Assembly (NCBI GenBank): GCA_004764695.1
Contig: SMSO01000025.1
Coordinates: forward strand, 5,324,362 to 5,388,361
Direction of reading: 5' to 3'
Source of the DNA: Schizochytrium sp. TIO01
Lineage: Eukaryota; Sar; Bigyra; Thraustochytrida; Thraustochytriidae
Length of the DNA: 64,000 nt
The number at the start of each line of letters is the position of its first letter. Positions within the stretch are counted from its first letter, which is position 1. The notes below the pieces were generated by a model. That model searched no databases and was not told the DNA's origin. It was given only the letters and a program-made list of their open reading frames with translations. The translations under genes were made by a program, and so were the position numbers. This document shows positions 23,566-42,465 of the stretch, in pieces.

Positions 23566-26500
23566 ATGAAAAGCTCGCTGTGAGACCGAAACTGCCCAAT
23601 TCGAGCTTAAATAACGCTCCTAAACGGGCACCTGCCGAGGCTGTAGTGCCCAATAGGCGCGTCCTTGAGCATTGGAGATTGGCTCAAAAGTGGACGATGA
23701 GGGATGAAACGCGCCGGCAGTCAAGCGCGTTTGAAATATGATCAATGCAGGGCTCGACGCCCATGGAAGGATAGCGGTTGTTTGATCTTGGCGCCGGCAT
23801 GATGGCGGAGGAGGAGGAGGAGATTAATTGCAGCAACGTAACAGAAGCAGCGGCGACAGAGATGGCGCGGCGGCCGACCTCTTGAAAGGCATCGCCCGCC
23901 GAAGGAGACGTTTGGTTCGGAGGCTTGCTTGCGGAAAGCTAATGCAGGTGCTTCCTCGATGAAACAAATAACAGCCATTTTACTGTTGTTGTTTGCTGCT
24001 TTCGTTTCGTTCCTTCTACTTCACTTATTTCCGAGCCGTTCAAATCTACTCGCGATCTTTATCTCTATTTCTATTTCTATTTTAAAAAGTTTTGAATTGT
24101 TCTGTTCTGTGCTCGAGCACTTGCACTTGTAATTTGCTCGATTACCTTACTGCCTTTTATCTTTGTTGGTGTTGAGACAGTCTCTTTCTTGAGAGGGGGG
24201 GGGGAGGGGGGTTAAAATAAAATATTGAAAGGTTTTATTTTTAAAGTATAGAATAAAAATCATAAAGAACGTCTGACGATATAACTTTGTTTCTTTTCAA
24301 AGGAATCAAAATTAGGCTTGAATCACTGGCAGACCAATTCGGACGGCCTCCCAGTTATCTCGAGGCTCTGAATGCGTGTGGCACGACGTGAGATTCAAGC
24401 AAGCAGTCGCTTTAGCTAGTCGCGGAGCGAGAGGGTGTCCAGATCGAGCGACACCCTTGTGCAAAGGAGATACCAGGCGGCCAAAAAGCTAGTTGAGCGC
24501 ATTCCATCTTGAACTATGAAACCTACAAATTACAAGGCGGCACTTTTCCTTTCTCCCATGCTAGGCTGGCATGCAATATCATCTTTTCGAATATTATCAT
24601 TATCATTATTATTTTTAACAAGGATGATGTTATTGTGCACCACTTCCTCTCTCAGCTCCTCTTTCAGTTTTCTTTTTATTCAGCCAACAGAACGTTAGCC
24701 AATTCAGAACTTACTCTATTTTAAATTTTGTTCATTTCAATACTTTTTCTCTCTTTCTTCTTAAAATTAAAAATCACGCCCAAAAACATTTTATAAAAGA
24801 GGGAAAGTTAGCATTTCTTGAAAACATTCTTAAAGAGTGTGAAGTTTAGAGAGCAAGCGCGTGTCCGCCAAGTGCTTGTACGAGCTTGCGACATAAGCAG
24901 GCGGTAGTTATATACAAGTACTTATAAGAGGCAATAGAAAACTTGTAGTGGTTGCACACACGCACAGGCGCGCGCTGTTGATTGATGATGGAGGACCGTC
25001 GTCGTATTAGGGGCAATTGAACAAGCAAGGTTGTGCAGACACATCAGCGGCTGCAGGGGATGAACAAAGGGGCGCGTGAAGTGCTCTCGAGACCGCTCGA
25101 CGTGCGCACGACGAACTCCATAGGGTTTTGAAACGACATGTGCCTACTGCAGGAAGGTGCACGAGTACTACCAGCTGGAGCAAGCTAACTTTGGCGATCT
25201 TTATTCTCTTCTGTTATCACATTCAGTGAAACGTTACTAGTACTCAATATCTCGACTAAAGAGTAAGATCGAACAGCTTATTTTACAAGAGGCATTCTGA
25301 TTGGGGGTTTATGGTCAATAGTCATTATTAGTAAGAAGACTAACCAAATCAGAGACAAAAAGACGCTTCAATGTGGCGCTCCGCGCGCGACCGACCTAGT
25401 TTTATGATTCCTACCGGGTGTGAGTTCAATGGAATGACTGGCATGTATGTTTCTATCGATATGGGCAGAAAGCTATGCAGCAGCAGGTGTTTTGGCTCGT
25501 GAAACCTGTCGTGCCTTTTTCGCAGCCTGCCTGGCACGTTTATCATTCGAGCGATACTGGGTGCTCAGATGGTAATATTATTCAAAAAATACTTTTGCAC
25601 ATGGTACTAAAAGTGCGAGCGAATGTTGTGTTTGTTGGGAGTCATGGGCTGTGTTAGGCTTGTGTGCAGTCCTACAAGGTATTGCCATCTTCCTTGCTCA
25701 CAGCCTGGAGCCTGTACAGGATCACATTTAGAGATCGCACATATCTTCTGCGTGGTCCACACTTCCAGGGCGTCAGTGGTCTCAAGTGGGCTTGGAAGCA
25801 GCCAATGCTTAGTTCGAATAAATGTATTCGTTATCTCTGTGTATACACGGACTCGAGGTGAAGTGCTCATGAATACTACAAGCTATGAAAAAAGAACACT
25901 TGAAAGGAAATCTTTTTTGAATCTTGCTGTAGCTAGATAATGGTAGATAAAAGAGTAAATGTTTCCACCTTTGCCTGGGTATACTGAATGCACTTTCTTT
26001 TTTTTTCAATTAAATCTTCTTTTTCAGAATCAACTATACCTTATTGGCGCGTAAGTTTTTACGCAAATCCCACGCTCGATGCGATGCCACCAACAGAGAT
26101 TTTAAATCAGTTTTCCTTCGAATAATGGTTGCAGTGGCTCTACAGCGCCCCTTTGTCCATTTGTACTGCACCCTCTGTCTGAGCAAAAGCCCTTGTAAGC
26201 TCCTTCAGCCGTCGTTTACACCCTCTAATTATGAAGAGTGAATTACTGGAAACGCGCGGTTTCGTGAACTTGTGAAAATCCATGGGCTGCAGTCAATATT
26301 CAAAGTTTCCTTAAAACATTTTCGTTCTTTTTCGCTTTTATTTGCTCCCATCGATGATGAATGATATATAATTCCTCGAATAAAAAACATTTCGTGTTTC
26401 GTGTTTCTTTTCTTTCTTTTTTAATAATACTGAAAGATAAGGTTTAAAAACTAAATATTAAAAATAGAATAATAATACTAAGAATAAAAGGCAGGCAGCA

Positions 26501-27412
26501 ATGTATATTTTTACTAATACCAGCTCAATAACAATAAAAACATTGCAACTTCAAAGGCCCTCCTTCTCTCTCCAGAGTGGAGTGGAGTGGAACGTTCTCA
26601 AGCCGAGCGAGGAGTCCGCTACTGCCCTTAATGCAATGGGAAATGAACGGGTGGCGGAGAGACCTTCGCGGCATCCACAGGCGCTCGATCTTTTCAAGAT
26701 ATGGGTTAAGTAGCGAACAACGAGAGCTCGACAAGAAAGAGTCAAGAAGAAGAAGAGAGCTCTAGACAATAAAGTGGTTCCTGGGCGACGAGACCGAGCT
26801 CGAGTTTACGACAGCAGCAGCAGCTGCACGACGAGAGATCGCGTCCCTCGAGCTCAACGCCGGGTGTGGCTCAGCAGCACCAGCCGGAAGCCATGCATCG
26901 TGGATTCTTCTTCTCGTGGCTTGATACGTATGATATGCAGAAGAGCGATAAATGCAAAGATGGATCTATGTACGTATGGAGTGATGTATGAATGAATATA
27001 TATATATATATATATATGTATTTATATGCAGTTATTCTCGAGATCGGGAGGCATTGAAATCGACGTTGAAACCGGGGCCCTCGAGGCTGCAAGCCTGCCT
27101 GACTCGAGGAGCACCTTCAAGAGCGAGCAGCTCAGGCTGCTGCCACAGGTGCCTGCCTGCCTGCCTGCCTGTCAGTCGGTGGACTTGTCGCGGCCAGCGA
27201 GGCTGTCTGGCTGGTGGCGAGAACTGGCCAAGAACCCGAACCGCGAGACCACTCATAGTGCGTGAGAGAGCGATAGACGAGAATGAGTGAGATGAGAACT
27301 TGAAAGAAAGTACAGCTTTAGCCTGCCTGAGAAGGGCCTTCGCTGCTTCGACGCCGCGAGGGCCACCCGTTCGCGCATGGAGGGAGGGAGGGCTTGCTCC
27401 TTCCCGGCCTGA
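26501..27412 (+). CDS. candidate multi-exon gene, unknown function
   Basis: An ATG frame from 26501 runs to a GTTAAG donor at 26705. A 61-nt gap ending AGCTCTAG leads in phase 0 to an open segment from 26766 (TIKWFLGDETELEFTTAA...). The end of this segment is uncertain; a GTGGCT at 26916 would keep phase. Exon 27032-27148 follows an (AT)n run and TATGCAG, encodes an acidic stretch (GGIEIDVETGALEAA), and ends CACAG before a 27-nt TGCC-repeat gap (27149-27175). The next part (27176-27261) ends at GTGAGA, a 54-nt gap ends GTACAG, and the last exon reaches TGA at 27412. Phase holds at each proposed junction, but two donors are weak. No family recognised. Confidence 0.25.
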
Positions 27413-30031
<2,619 letters not shown>

Positions 30032-30547
30032 TCAATGGCCACTCCAAGGAATCAACGCCTCGATTGCCGGCGACCGCAGAGCGATGGAGGCCCCTCCGCG
30101 GCAAGTCTTTAGCTCTTTTTTCGGCGTGGATGAGGCGAGTCGGGCAGAAGAGCCTTCGAGCTCTTGAATAAAAGTTGGCGTGTACGAGACTGCGAGGCGG
30201 GCGAAGTGCTCTGTTTTCATCTGCCTACGTAGGGAGGGATTAGGGATTAATAGACGCGTAGATGAATAGAGGGCACTGATCGATTGAGTGAATTGCATGC
30301 AATGTGAAGTGATAAGGAGACCACCATCTTTGTTTGAAGAAGAGCAGTTGTAAGCCGGAGCCCTCTGAGGCGAACTGCTCTTTCCGTGGAAGAGAAAGAG
30401 AGAACGCATGCATATAGATAGATAAGATAGCTGCTGCACGTCAAGCAAACGACCTGAAGAAGGTCGGTCTTCTCGTTTCATGAATTGTTGGGTTGATCCA
30501 TTAATTTGGTATCGCAAGTTATAAGTTTCAATCATGATAAGAAACAT
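30032..30547 (-). CDS. hypothetical protein, 171 residues
   Basis: The longest ATG frame in the 8-36 kb stretch outside microsatellites. Residues 1-30 are mixed, a central part is Ser/Thr/Leu-rich and partly encoded by a TATC run (about 30412-30435), and the C-terminal third is basic (STPKKELKTCRGG). No domain, signal peptide or membrane span is recognised. It may be a genuine single-exon gene, an exon, or chance; in sequence of this base composition an open frame of this length is not strong evidence. Confidence 0.25.
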   Translation of the reverse strand: MFLIMIETYNLRYQINGSTQQFMKREDRPSSGRLLDVQQLSYLSICMRSLFLFHGKSSSPQRAPAYNCSSSNKDGGLLITSHCMQFTQSISALYSSTRLLIPNPSLRRQMKTEHFARLAVSYTPTFIQELEGSSARLASSTPKKELKTCRGGASIALRSPAIEALIPWSGH

Positions 30548-31104
30548 CAATCGCTAGTACTCTCATGATCATCAGTGCTGTTCATTTTTGTTAATTGATG
30601 TTGTTAATTGTTGTTTCTTGAAAAGCAAACCACCTTGAATTGAAAAGGGGGGTCGCTGTGGCTTTCTTTCCATAGCAGTTACCTATTCCGGCCTACTCTG
30701 TTTGCTTTTCTTTCTTTCTTTCTTTCTTTCTCGTAAAAGAGGCCTTCATGATCACATCCGCTCAGAGGATCGATCGATCCATCGATCGTGGTCTCATCGC
30801 TGGCTGCCTGTACCGTGAGGGCGGAGAAGAAAGCGAGTAAAGCAGAGCGCCGAATAGGCAGTTCTCGAGCTCGAAGAGACTGTCAGTAAGCAGGCGCGAA
30901 AGAGTGAGGGCCTGAAAACGAAAAAAACAGGTGTCGGAACGGAGCTACGCAACGTCATCCCTACGATGACTCCTCAAAATAATTAAGTGAGTAAGTAAGT
31001 GAGTGAGTGAGTGAGTGAGTGAGTAGGGAATTAAGGAGGTAGGTACCAGCACCTTAAAGCTTGGAAACGCTATAAAAAGGCTGGATAGCACCGCCTAGCG
31101 CACT

Positions 31105-31133
31105 GGTAGGTAGGTAGGTAGGTAGGTAGATAG
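31105..31133. repeat. (GGTA)n microsatellite
   Basis: About six GGTA units just upstream of a short ATG frame (31136-31330). A (GAGT)n run lies nearby at about 30995-31024. Confidence 0.9.
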
Positions 31134-31517
31134 GTATGGGTACCTACGTAGTGTTATGTAGATCTGTCGATGATGGCGATCTTGAGGTTTGCGATGGTGT
31201 CTTCTATGCTACGATGGGTATCTTCTCGGTTAGCTCGAAGGAGCTGCGGCCCGCACGCATTGGTGGAGGAGGGTGGCTGATAGAGCAGGGGGAGGGGGGG
31301 TGCTTGGATGAGCCAGAGCAGAAGGTCTGATGGATGGAGGGATGGATGGATGTCACGCAGCCAGAAGGTTTGGAGGATCTTTCAAGAATGCGAGCCCAAG
31401 TCGGCCATGCTCGTTCTTTTAGTTTAGTTTAGTTTAGCTTAGTTTCTTCTTTTCTCCTTTCTTTCTCTCCCTCTGTTTCATTTTTCGAGTTCTAAGTCTA
31501 ATTTGTTCGAACGTAAA

Positions 31518-31808
31518 ATGAAAAAATTGCAGAAGAGTTTTTTGAAAAGATTGCCACCCTCGCTATGGTGTTTAGTAGGCAGAGCTGTCGTCCATGATAA
31601 GAACTCGGAGTGTTTGCAATTTGGATTGCGAGCTCGAGTTGAGAATCAAGACCTGCCGGGGTCTAGCTCGTTTGCGGATAGAGGCGGAGGCGCTTCGAGA
31701 TCTGGAAAGCTTCTGCTCGGGCCCATCTTGAGTGGCAGGCAGCTGACAAAGAAAGCTGTCCTCGAAGCCGTTCTCCGGTTTATTGGTAACCGTGAACTAG
31801 AGGACTGA
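31518..31808 (+). CDS. hypothetical basic protein, 96 residues
   Basis: An ATG frame (MKKLQKSFLKRLPPSLW...) that ends FIGNRELED before TGA. It has a basic N-terminus, Gly/Ser-rich middle and a helical, charged C-terminus (LTKKAVLEAVLRF). An acceptor-like TTGCAG lies 12 bp into the frame, so the N-terminus could instead come from an upstream exon. No family recognised. Its 3' end meets the minus-strand open segment 31797-32099 tail to tail. Confidence 0.28.
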   Translation: MKKLQKSFLKRLPPSLWCLVGRAVVHDKNSECLQFGLRARVENQDLPGSSSFADRGGGASRSGKLLLGPILSGRQLTKKAVLEAVLRFIGNRELED

Positions 31809-32099
31809 CTGACTGCGCTCAGGATGCTCGTCGAAGCAGTTGATTGACCACTCGTGAGCCCACGATGCATACACTCGCTCCTCAGACCGTGGCGAAGAGG
31901 TTGGGCTGCAGCAGTACAGGAACGAGAACATAACATCGTAGATTTCTAGCGCCGTCAGCAGCGCTCCCGCGTGAAGCAGCGGCGTGCTTGAATGCAATTC
32001 GAATTCAAGACGCGGCAATGCGAATCCACGCAAGATGCTTGAGTAGAACGTCGGCACAAACCAAGCGATGCCAATGTAGAGAACGCAAATGCAGCTCGC
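31797..32099 (-). CDS. candidate exon of a membrane protein
   Basis: A 100-codon minus-strand open segment without an ATG near its start, so probably an exon or a gene relic. It begins with a hydrophobic run (CICVLYIGIAWFVPTFY) and has a second (LLTALEIYDVMFSFLYCC), then a polar tail. Immediately upstream another frame is open and also protein-like (FNTTFPIHSWYNPINEMSSE, about 32103-32162), with no room for an intron between them. That suggests a frameshift, and hence a pseudogene or a sequence error. No family recognised. Confidence 0.25.
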   Translation of the reverse strand, partial: ASCICVLYIGIAWFVPTFYSSILRGFALPRLEFELHSSTPLLHAGALLTALEIYDVMFSFLYCCSPTSSPRSEERVYASWAHEWSINCFDEHPERSQSVL

Positions 32100-36794
<4,695 letters not shown>

Positions 36795-38039
36795 ATGCAG
36801 ATCAAACAGGTTTGGCTTGTGCTCCTCGTTGCACTGGTGTGCATGTTTCAATTGAGTGATGCTGCTTACATCACTCTCAAGTACATCAGCAATGACACCA
36901 CCAACAAGGCCGCTGTGCAAAAGGCATTCAAAAAGGCTGCCGCTACCTGGAGCAAGATCATCAAGACCAGTCAGACCCCCATTACCTTCTCCTCTGCAAC
37001 CAGCATGAAATCCTACTGCAGCGTGGATTACACCTTTAGCGCAGGATCCAAGGTCAAGAACCTTGTGATCTTCGTCACCCTTACAAGCATTGACGGCGTT
37101 GGCAACGTTCTTGGAGAGGCTGGCCCTTGTGCTTACACCACCAAGAACGGATACACTTACCCTCGCCTCGGAACGATGACCCTCGACAGTGCCGATGTCG
37201 ACAGCATGGTCACCAAGGGTACGCTCCAGCAGGTTATCACTCACGAAATGGGACACGTCCTCGGCTTTGGTACTCTGTGGAGCAACAACGACCTCACTTC
37301 TGGATCCAGCTCCATTACTTACACTGGTGAATACGGCGTTGAGGGCTACATTGATGTTGGTGGATCTTCCAGTGCTAGCGCTGTTCCTGTCCAAAGCACT
37401 GGTAGCTCCGGTACCAAGGGAAGCCACTGGGATGAAACCACCTTTGCCAACGAGCTCATGACCGGCTGGCTCAGCAGCAGCTCATCTAACCCGCTCTCCA
37501 AGCTTACTGTCAACTCCATGCGCGACCTTGGATACACTGTCAAGCTCAGTGCCGCCCAAAGCTACAGCCTTGCCTCCTCTAAGTCTCTTGCCCTTGATAG
37601 TTTGACTGTGGGCACTGGTGAGAACACCACTGATGTTACCAACTCCTCCAACTCCACGAACTCCAACTCCACTGACACCCATGCCATGGATATTAGTTTC
37701 GAAGGAGACCACAAGATGGTCAACCGTAGCGTCCCTGTGCCTGTTTTCATTGATGAGAAGGGAACTATTGAGTACCGCACTATTGAGAAGCCCTCCAAGT
37801 GGGAGATTGCCGTCACCACCGTCGCTGCCTTCCTTGGCGCCGCTCTTCTGATCGTCACCGTTGTCCTTGTGCTCTACTGCCGCAAGGTCCGCCAGATCAA
37901 GAAGGGCCAGGAAGAAGAAGAGGACCGCACCCAAGATGTTGAGTCGGTTACCGCAACCAAGCCTGTAGAGGCCAAGTGCGTCACTGCAAACAACGAGGAA
38001 AACCCGGCCACCCCCGCCTCCATCATGGAGGCTGTCTAA
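36795..38039 (+). CDS. leishmanolysin-like (M8-type) membrane metalloprotease
   Basis: Predicted cell-surface zinc endopeptidase of 414 residues. Residues 1-23 form a signal peptide. The metzincin-type site HEMGHVLGFGTLW has His150, Glu151 and His154. His211 in GSHWDE is the likely third zinc ligand and Met222 in NELMTG the Met-turn. Cys75 and Cys112 are conserved in the paralogues and may pair. A Ser/Thr/Asn stalk (about 275-300, several N-glycosylation sequons) precedes one membrane span (about 338-363), then a charged cytoplasmic tail ending MEAV. Classical leishmanolysin is about 600 residues with a propeptide and a Cys-rich C-terminal part; both are missing here, so it is a compact variant. 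The ATG follows an A/C-rich leader and no intron is needed. Substrate unknown. Confidence 0.88.
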   Translation: MQIKQVWLVLLVALVCMFQLSDAAYITLKYISNDTTNKAAVQKAFKKAAATWSKIIKTSQTPITFSSATSMKSYCSVDYTFSAGSKVKNLVIFVTLTSIDGVGNVLGEAGPCAYTTKNGYTYPRLGTMTLDSADVDSMVTKGTLQQVITHEMGHVLGFGTLWSNNDLTSGSSSITYTGEYGVEGYIDVGGSSSASAVPVQSTGSSGTKGSHWDETTFANELMTGWLSSSSSNPLSKLTVNSMRDLGYTVKLSAAQSYSLASSKSLALDSLTVGTGENTTDVTNSSNSTNSNSTDTHAMDISFEGDHKMVNRSVPVPVFIDEKGTIEYRTIEKPSKWEIAVTTVAAFLGAALLIVTVVLVLYCRKVRQIKKGQEEEEDRTQDVESVTATKPVEAKCVTANNEENPATPASIMEAV

Positions 38040-40639
38040 ATTGAATCACCTGTCGCGCAGCATATTTCTCTCTGTAGCTGATTGAAACCCCTCGAACTTA
38101 CCCTGCCAGGCCACATGCTTCACATACACATATGCTTTTTTTTTTGCCATGCGAGGATTTCTGTTTTAGCAGCATATTCTGCTTTATCCTCCTAAGCTGA
38201 CCGAGTGCATCGGAAATACATTCACACCTGAACCTTTTGAATACCCTGCAGGCATGTTCTGTCCCTCAAATAATCAACATGACGAGCTCCACGCGATACA
38301 TGACCCCGCGTGCTTGCTCACCTACATTCTACATTCTCTTTGCGCATGATAATACATTGGCCCATACATAGTGTCAGCAATTTGATGATTGAACCTCACT
38401 CAGGTTAAATTTGACCTATTGAGGAAACAAAGATTTGTAACTGATTCAAGTATAACTTTTTCTTATGAATTTTCTTCCATACTCCTCTGTAATCCTTTTC
38501 GGTTGTTAAGTGATTCAGGTTTTGAAGAACACGATTCCATACAAAATCTCCAAGAATAGTTGACAATATGCTTCAACCATTGCCCTTGTTGTGTTATAAC
38601 CTCATTTCTTAGAGCATAGTGAAAATTAGATTAGAATGCTGGTATGACTAACATCCTCTTCCTGAATCGCCTCTCTCTCAAGGCAAGCTTTTATACATTC
38701 GCGAATCTCGAGGTTAAAACCTCTAAGGCGCACAAGATTGACTGAACAAAATTTCTGAGTAAAATGAAGTAGCTATGCGCGATAAGGCTTTTTCGTTGCT
38801 GTCATCTTTCAGATCCTTGTGGCAATTAAAAAGACAAATTCGATTCCTTGCACGAATTGGGTCAATCAACTACACGGAGTAGGCAGACTATCAAATTACT
38901 CTTACAGCAAAGCTCATTTTAAAAAATATATTTGGGCTACTAACAAAACAAACCAAGGCTATAATATACTAAATCATCAAAAGGCAGATTTACATTTCAT
39001 GAAGACCATTTAAAATAAGAGTATATCCAAAGGAGTAGCTGCGCAAACGACCTAGCTGAGCAATGATCTTCAGCAATTACTCAAACGCGTTTTTTGCTGC
39101 ATTATGTAACCTTACGAGAAAAAAACTAAGACGAGTATCCCGATGCAATTTATAAATCCCAATCTTTTTTTGTTAGCCTTTGATATTCAATCGTAAACAA
39201 CTCTTTTTTAAAGCGAGCTTAATAATTTTCTGGAGGCAATCCTTCTTGATTGAAATCACAATATGCTATATGTTCATTAGATATTAACAACTCAAATTGT
39301 ATTGGGTGCAATATTCTGAAGACTGAAGTAAGTAGATGAGTCATCATTATGGGTGAAAAGCATCTGTGCTGCCTGAAGATGTGTTGCATGAACATGTTCT
39401 CGCGCTGATGTTACCGCAATGGTGTTGTTCTCTAGCAGTACTAGCTGCATGAGGGATATTCTCCTTGAAGATCTTTCATATGTAATTAGACATCTCATTC
39501 TTGTAGACGATGTTGTGAATGTTATCTAGATGTTCCATAGAGTAACCATCCAGATGGCTCATAATTTCTAGGGTGTATATGAGAAGCCAGCAGCTCTCTT
39601 TTTAAAGAAACCATTAACAAGAAGTCGAAATTAATGACCCTGGGACCGGTAATCTTACAGGACCCCCGGGGGAGTAACAAGTCGAGAGGCTTCAAACTCG
39701 AAACATCTCCTCATTGTTCATGTTTGATCGCTAGTAATGAAATACACAATACCTATAACGTGGTGAGATCACCATTTGAGGCATCATGTGCTGTGCGTAC
39801 AGAGACATCCCGAGAGCTTCTAACGTACCAAAGTGAGCCTCGGGTGGCTAGCAATTGTACAGGAGTAGGACTAGACAATCATGCACTCTTCTCAGCGATT
39901 TGGCTGTAAGCTTTGGGAAAGAGGAGAAAGGAACTTTGAATTATAAGAAAGCACACATGGAACTAAAAGTCCCTGACAATTCTCTATCAAACCCAACATC
40001 AACGCACCGTATTTTCTTGCCGAGGCATTCGGGATAAAATGCACGTTCTATTTGATGATAATATTGCCCATGTGGTTGTCGAGTATAAGAGCTAGTTCTC
40101 ATGCTAACCGAAACTCAAACTATTGGGTGAAGATCTATGCAAACAATACCCAAAGGTTTTTGCATACCTGTACGTCGTGAATAACTTCAGCAGTCGTCAC
40201 ATATGAATTTATGCTCAGAACTTATGCTCAGATTGTTCTTGAGTAATTGCTTTCAAGGTAAGTAGGTATGTTTTAATAACCATAAACCCTGAGCTCAATG
40301 CCTTTGTTAATTCTTTAGGTTTCATTCAAGGCTCTTGACATTCGTCTATCCTAGACAAATCCAAACTTTCAACACAGTCGCATCGGTTTATTTTGAAATT
40401 GAAAAGAAGAAGACAAGAAAACATAGGAATCAACTTCAGCAACTCAAGGTGCTTACACCTTATGCGGTAAACGTTTCAAATATATAGCAGCTACTCTAGC
40501 AATTTTGGGATGCTAATCAATGATTAGCTATCTCAAATGTACGATCAGCGTTTCACCATGAAAAGCATTTGACCTTAGCCGAAAGTACAAGACGATTGGA
40601 CCTGAAAAGAGTAATTTCCAAAAGACAAAATGAAATTTG
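38040..40639. other. AT-rich intergenic stretch
   Basis: The 3' flank of the metalloprotease gene and then AT-rich sequence without a supported gene. Short frames at 38819-39013, 39292-39498 (minus) and 39634-39909 have no recognisable character. It ends at the sharp left edge of the duplicated block. Confidence 0.5.
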
Positions 40640-42465
40640 CAGCCGATATAATACTGCGTTAATACAGTCTTTCTATTCAAGGCTTCTACTAGCGTTCTTT
40701 TCACTTTAAGCTGGGTACAGGTGATAGTCCACGCAGAAAACTGGTAGATTGTTATCTATCATCAGTCAAGCATCGTATTTAGTGATTTTGAAACGATGCA
40801 ATCATATCCTTGTTTCAAAATCTCGGATGTAGCAAAACAAATCAACTTTTTGCCGTGTGTACCTTGCTTGATGTTAGGAAACGAGGGATTTTTTCGTCAA
40901 CTTCAAACCACATTATAATCATATTGGTTATAGACAGAATGTTTCGGGAACTTAACCTAGCAAGTGGTATCATTGATTGCAGTGTCTACTTCCTCAACTC
41001 AAGCTAGAGCAATATTACGAATTCGAACCTTCTCGGAATATTGACAGACTAGCGCTAAGTCCTACCGAAATTCCAATTATCGTTTTGATCCTTCGTTTTA
41101 AGCACCTCGAACCTCTGTAATCTCCTTAAAGATCAACTTTGATCGAATTTAAGTTTTTTTGGGTCCATCCAGAACAACTCTGAGTCGGTTCTTGCATCCC
41201 TTGTCTCCATGATTGCACAGGAATATGATCATTAGTCACAGCCTATGAATACCAGCCCCTTTTACTTGGGGACAAACTGCTCAGCTTTACATCAAATCAA
41301 AGTAGTCAGATGAGATCTTCTCCTAGAGTTCGTCCATCCCCGGTAGGCTATGGTATATTAGTTTAGTTTGTTTCTGGAGCCTTTGCCTCTGTGAAGAGTC
41401 ATCATGAAAGTAGCACTAATTTCAGTAACGTGCAGGTACCCCTCTCAAAGAATGCAGTTGAGGGTCGCACAACATTAGAGTTACATTTTTGTTCCGAAAA
41501 GCAAGATTAAGCAAGATTTTTGAGCTTTTAATCCCAGAACGTTTCTTCGCTTAACTTCGTGCTCCTTCGTTGTTCTTCAGAGTAGGCAATTGCATATTAT
41601 AAGAAATCTAGGTTGTATGATGTAATGCAGAATTATTCATCTTCATTTCATGGGACATTCCCAGTCGTAGCACTTTGAGGCTACGCTGACGAGCATGCAG
41701 ATTGGCCCAGAACGAGCAGCGAACGAGCAGCTATGCTACTACCTACCTATGGATCCGTAGTGAAGGGGGTATTCTGCAACTATATCAGGAGCTGCACATA
41801 CTCTTGCATGGATTTAACAAAAAGAGTTCTTGAATTTTAAAATAGTATAATTTTATGATACAGCCCCATTGCATCACTTGAGACGGTGCGGAAACAAGGA
41901 TTCTCATGACAAGAGGTTGCAGTTGGCTGAAACCAAGCTCGTGGCGCTATGATTTGACGACATCAGGCGTTTGCTGGTATGACAAGTTGTGGCAACTATG
42001 AGAAGAACGATTGTCTTTGCGACAAACGTTTGCTGGGGCAGCTAGGTTGCAGCAAACCTTCAATTCAACTCTTGTTTGTTGCAGGGAAGACCACGAGACC
42101 ACACTGGAACTCCTAAGACGCGTGGACAAAGCAACGAGTAGGGCTTGGTCTTGGACACAACAGAAGAGAAAAAAGTATAAAGAAAGCATATCTGCATACA
42201 GCTGGAAGACATTCTGCCATTAAGAGAGGGAAGAGTCTTGAATCAAGGTGAAGAATGAAGAAAGCCATGTCTCCACTACTTCACTGGACGCCACGCGTAT
42301 TCCCCCCGCATGAGGTGCTCCAAGGTAAGATTTGTCGACTTGAACCGCTGAGCTTCAAAAAGCATTGCGATGGCTTGTACAAAGCGCTTGAAGGGCCTGG
42401 TTCTGATCCTGTTCTTTACGAATACCTTCTGAATGGTCCATTTGAAGAACGCAGCAAATTCGATG
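40640..42465 (+). repeat. segmental duplication, copy A
   Basis: About 1.8 kb that is almost identical to 50930-52745 in direct orientation, covering the upstream region of the acetyltransferase gene and its first 70 codons. Differences are scattered substitutions and a few small indels, for example 10 extra bases near 41925 and a C-rich insertion only in copy B near 52137. Homology begins abruptly at GCAGCCGAT. Non-ATG open frames inside (40810-41007, 42011-42223) are shared with copy B, but that is explained by the duplication. Confidence 0.93.

Larger units (their letters stand above)
18881..26500. other. repeat-rich stretch, genes unresolved
   Basis: GC-rich islands (about 19.85-20.2, 20.6-21.0, 21.4-21.7, 22.15-22.45, 23.0-23.45, 23.6-24.0 kb) alternate with T/A blocks (about 18.95, 21.85, 22.5, 24.2, 24.6-24.8, 26.4 kb). 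Open frames overlap on both strands and none could be joined into a convincing gene. It contains the minisatellite, inverted repeat and microsatellites listed separately. Confidence 0.4.

Noticed and set aside
41010..41035. tRNA T-arm-like GGTTCGAATTC (minus strand)
   Set aside because: The flanking bases do not pair as a T-stem and no acceptor or anticodon arm is present.
42011..42223. Open frame conserved in both duplication copies (also 52288-52500)
   Set aside because: No ATG. The conservation is explained by near-identity of the whole duplicated block, so it is not evidence of coding.
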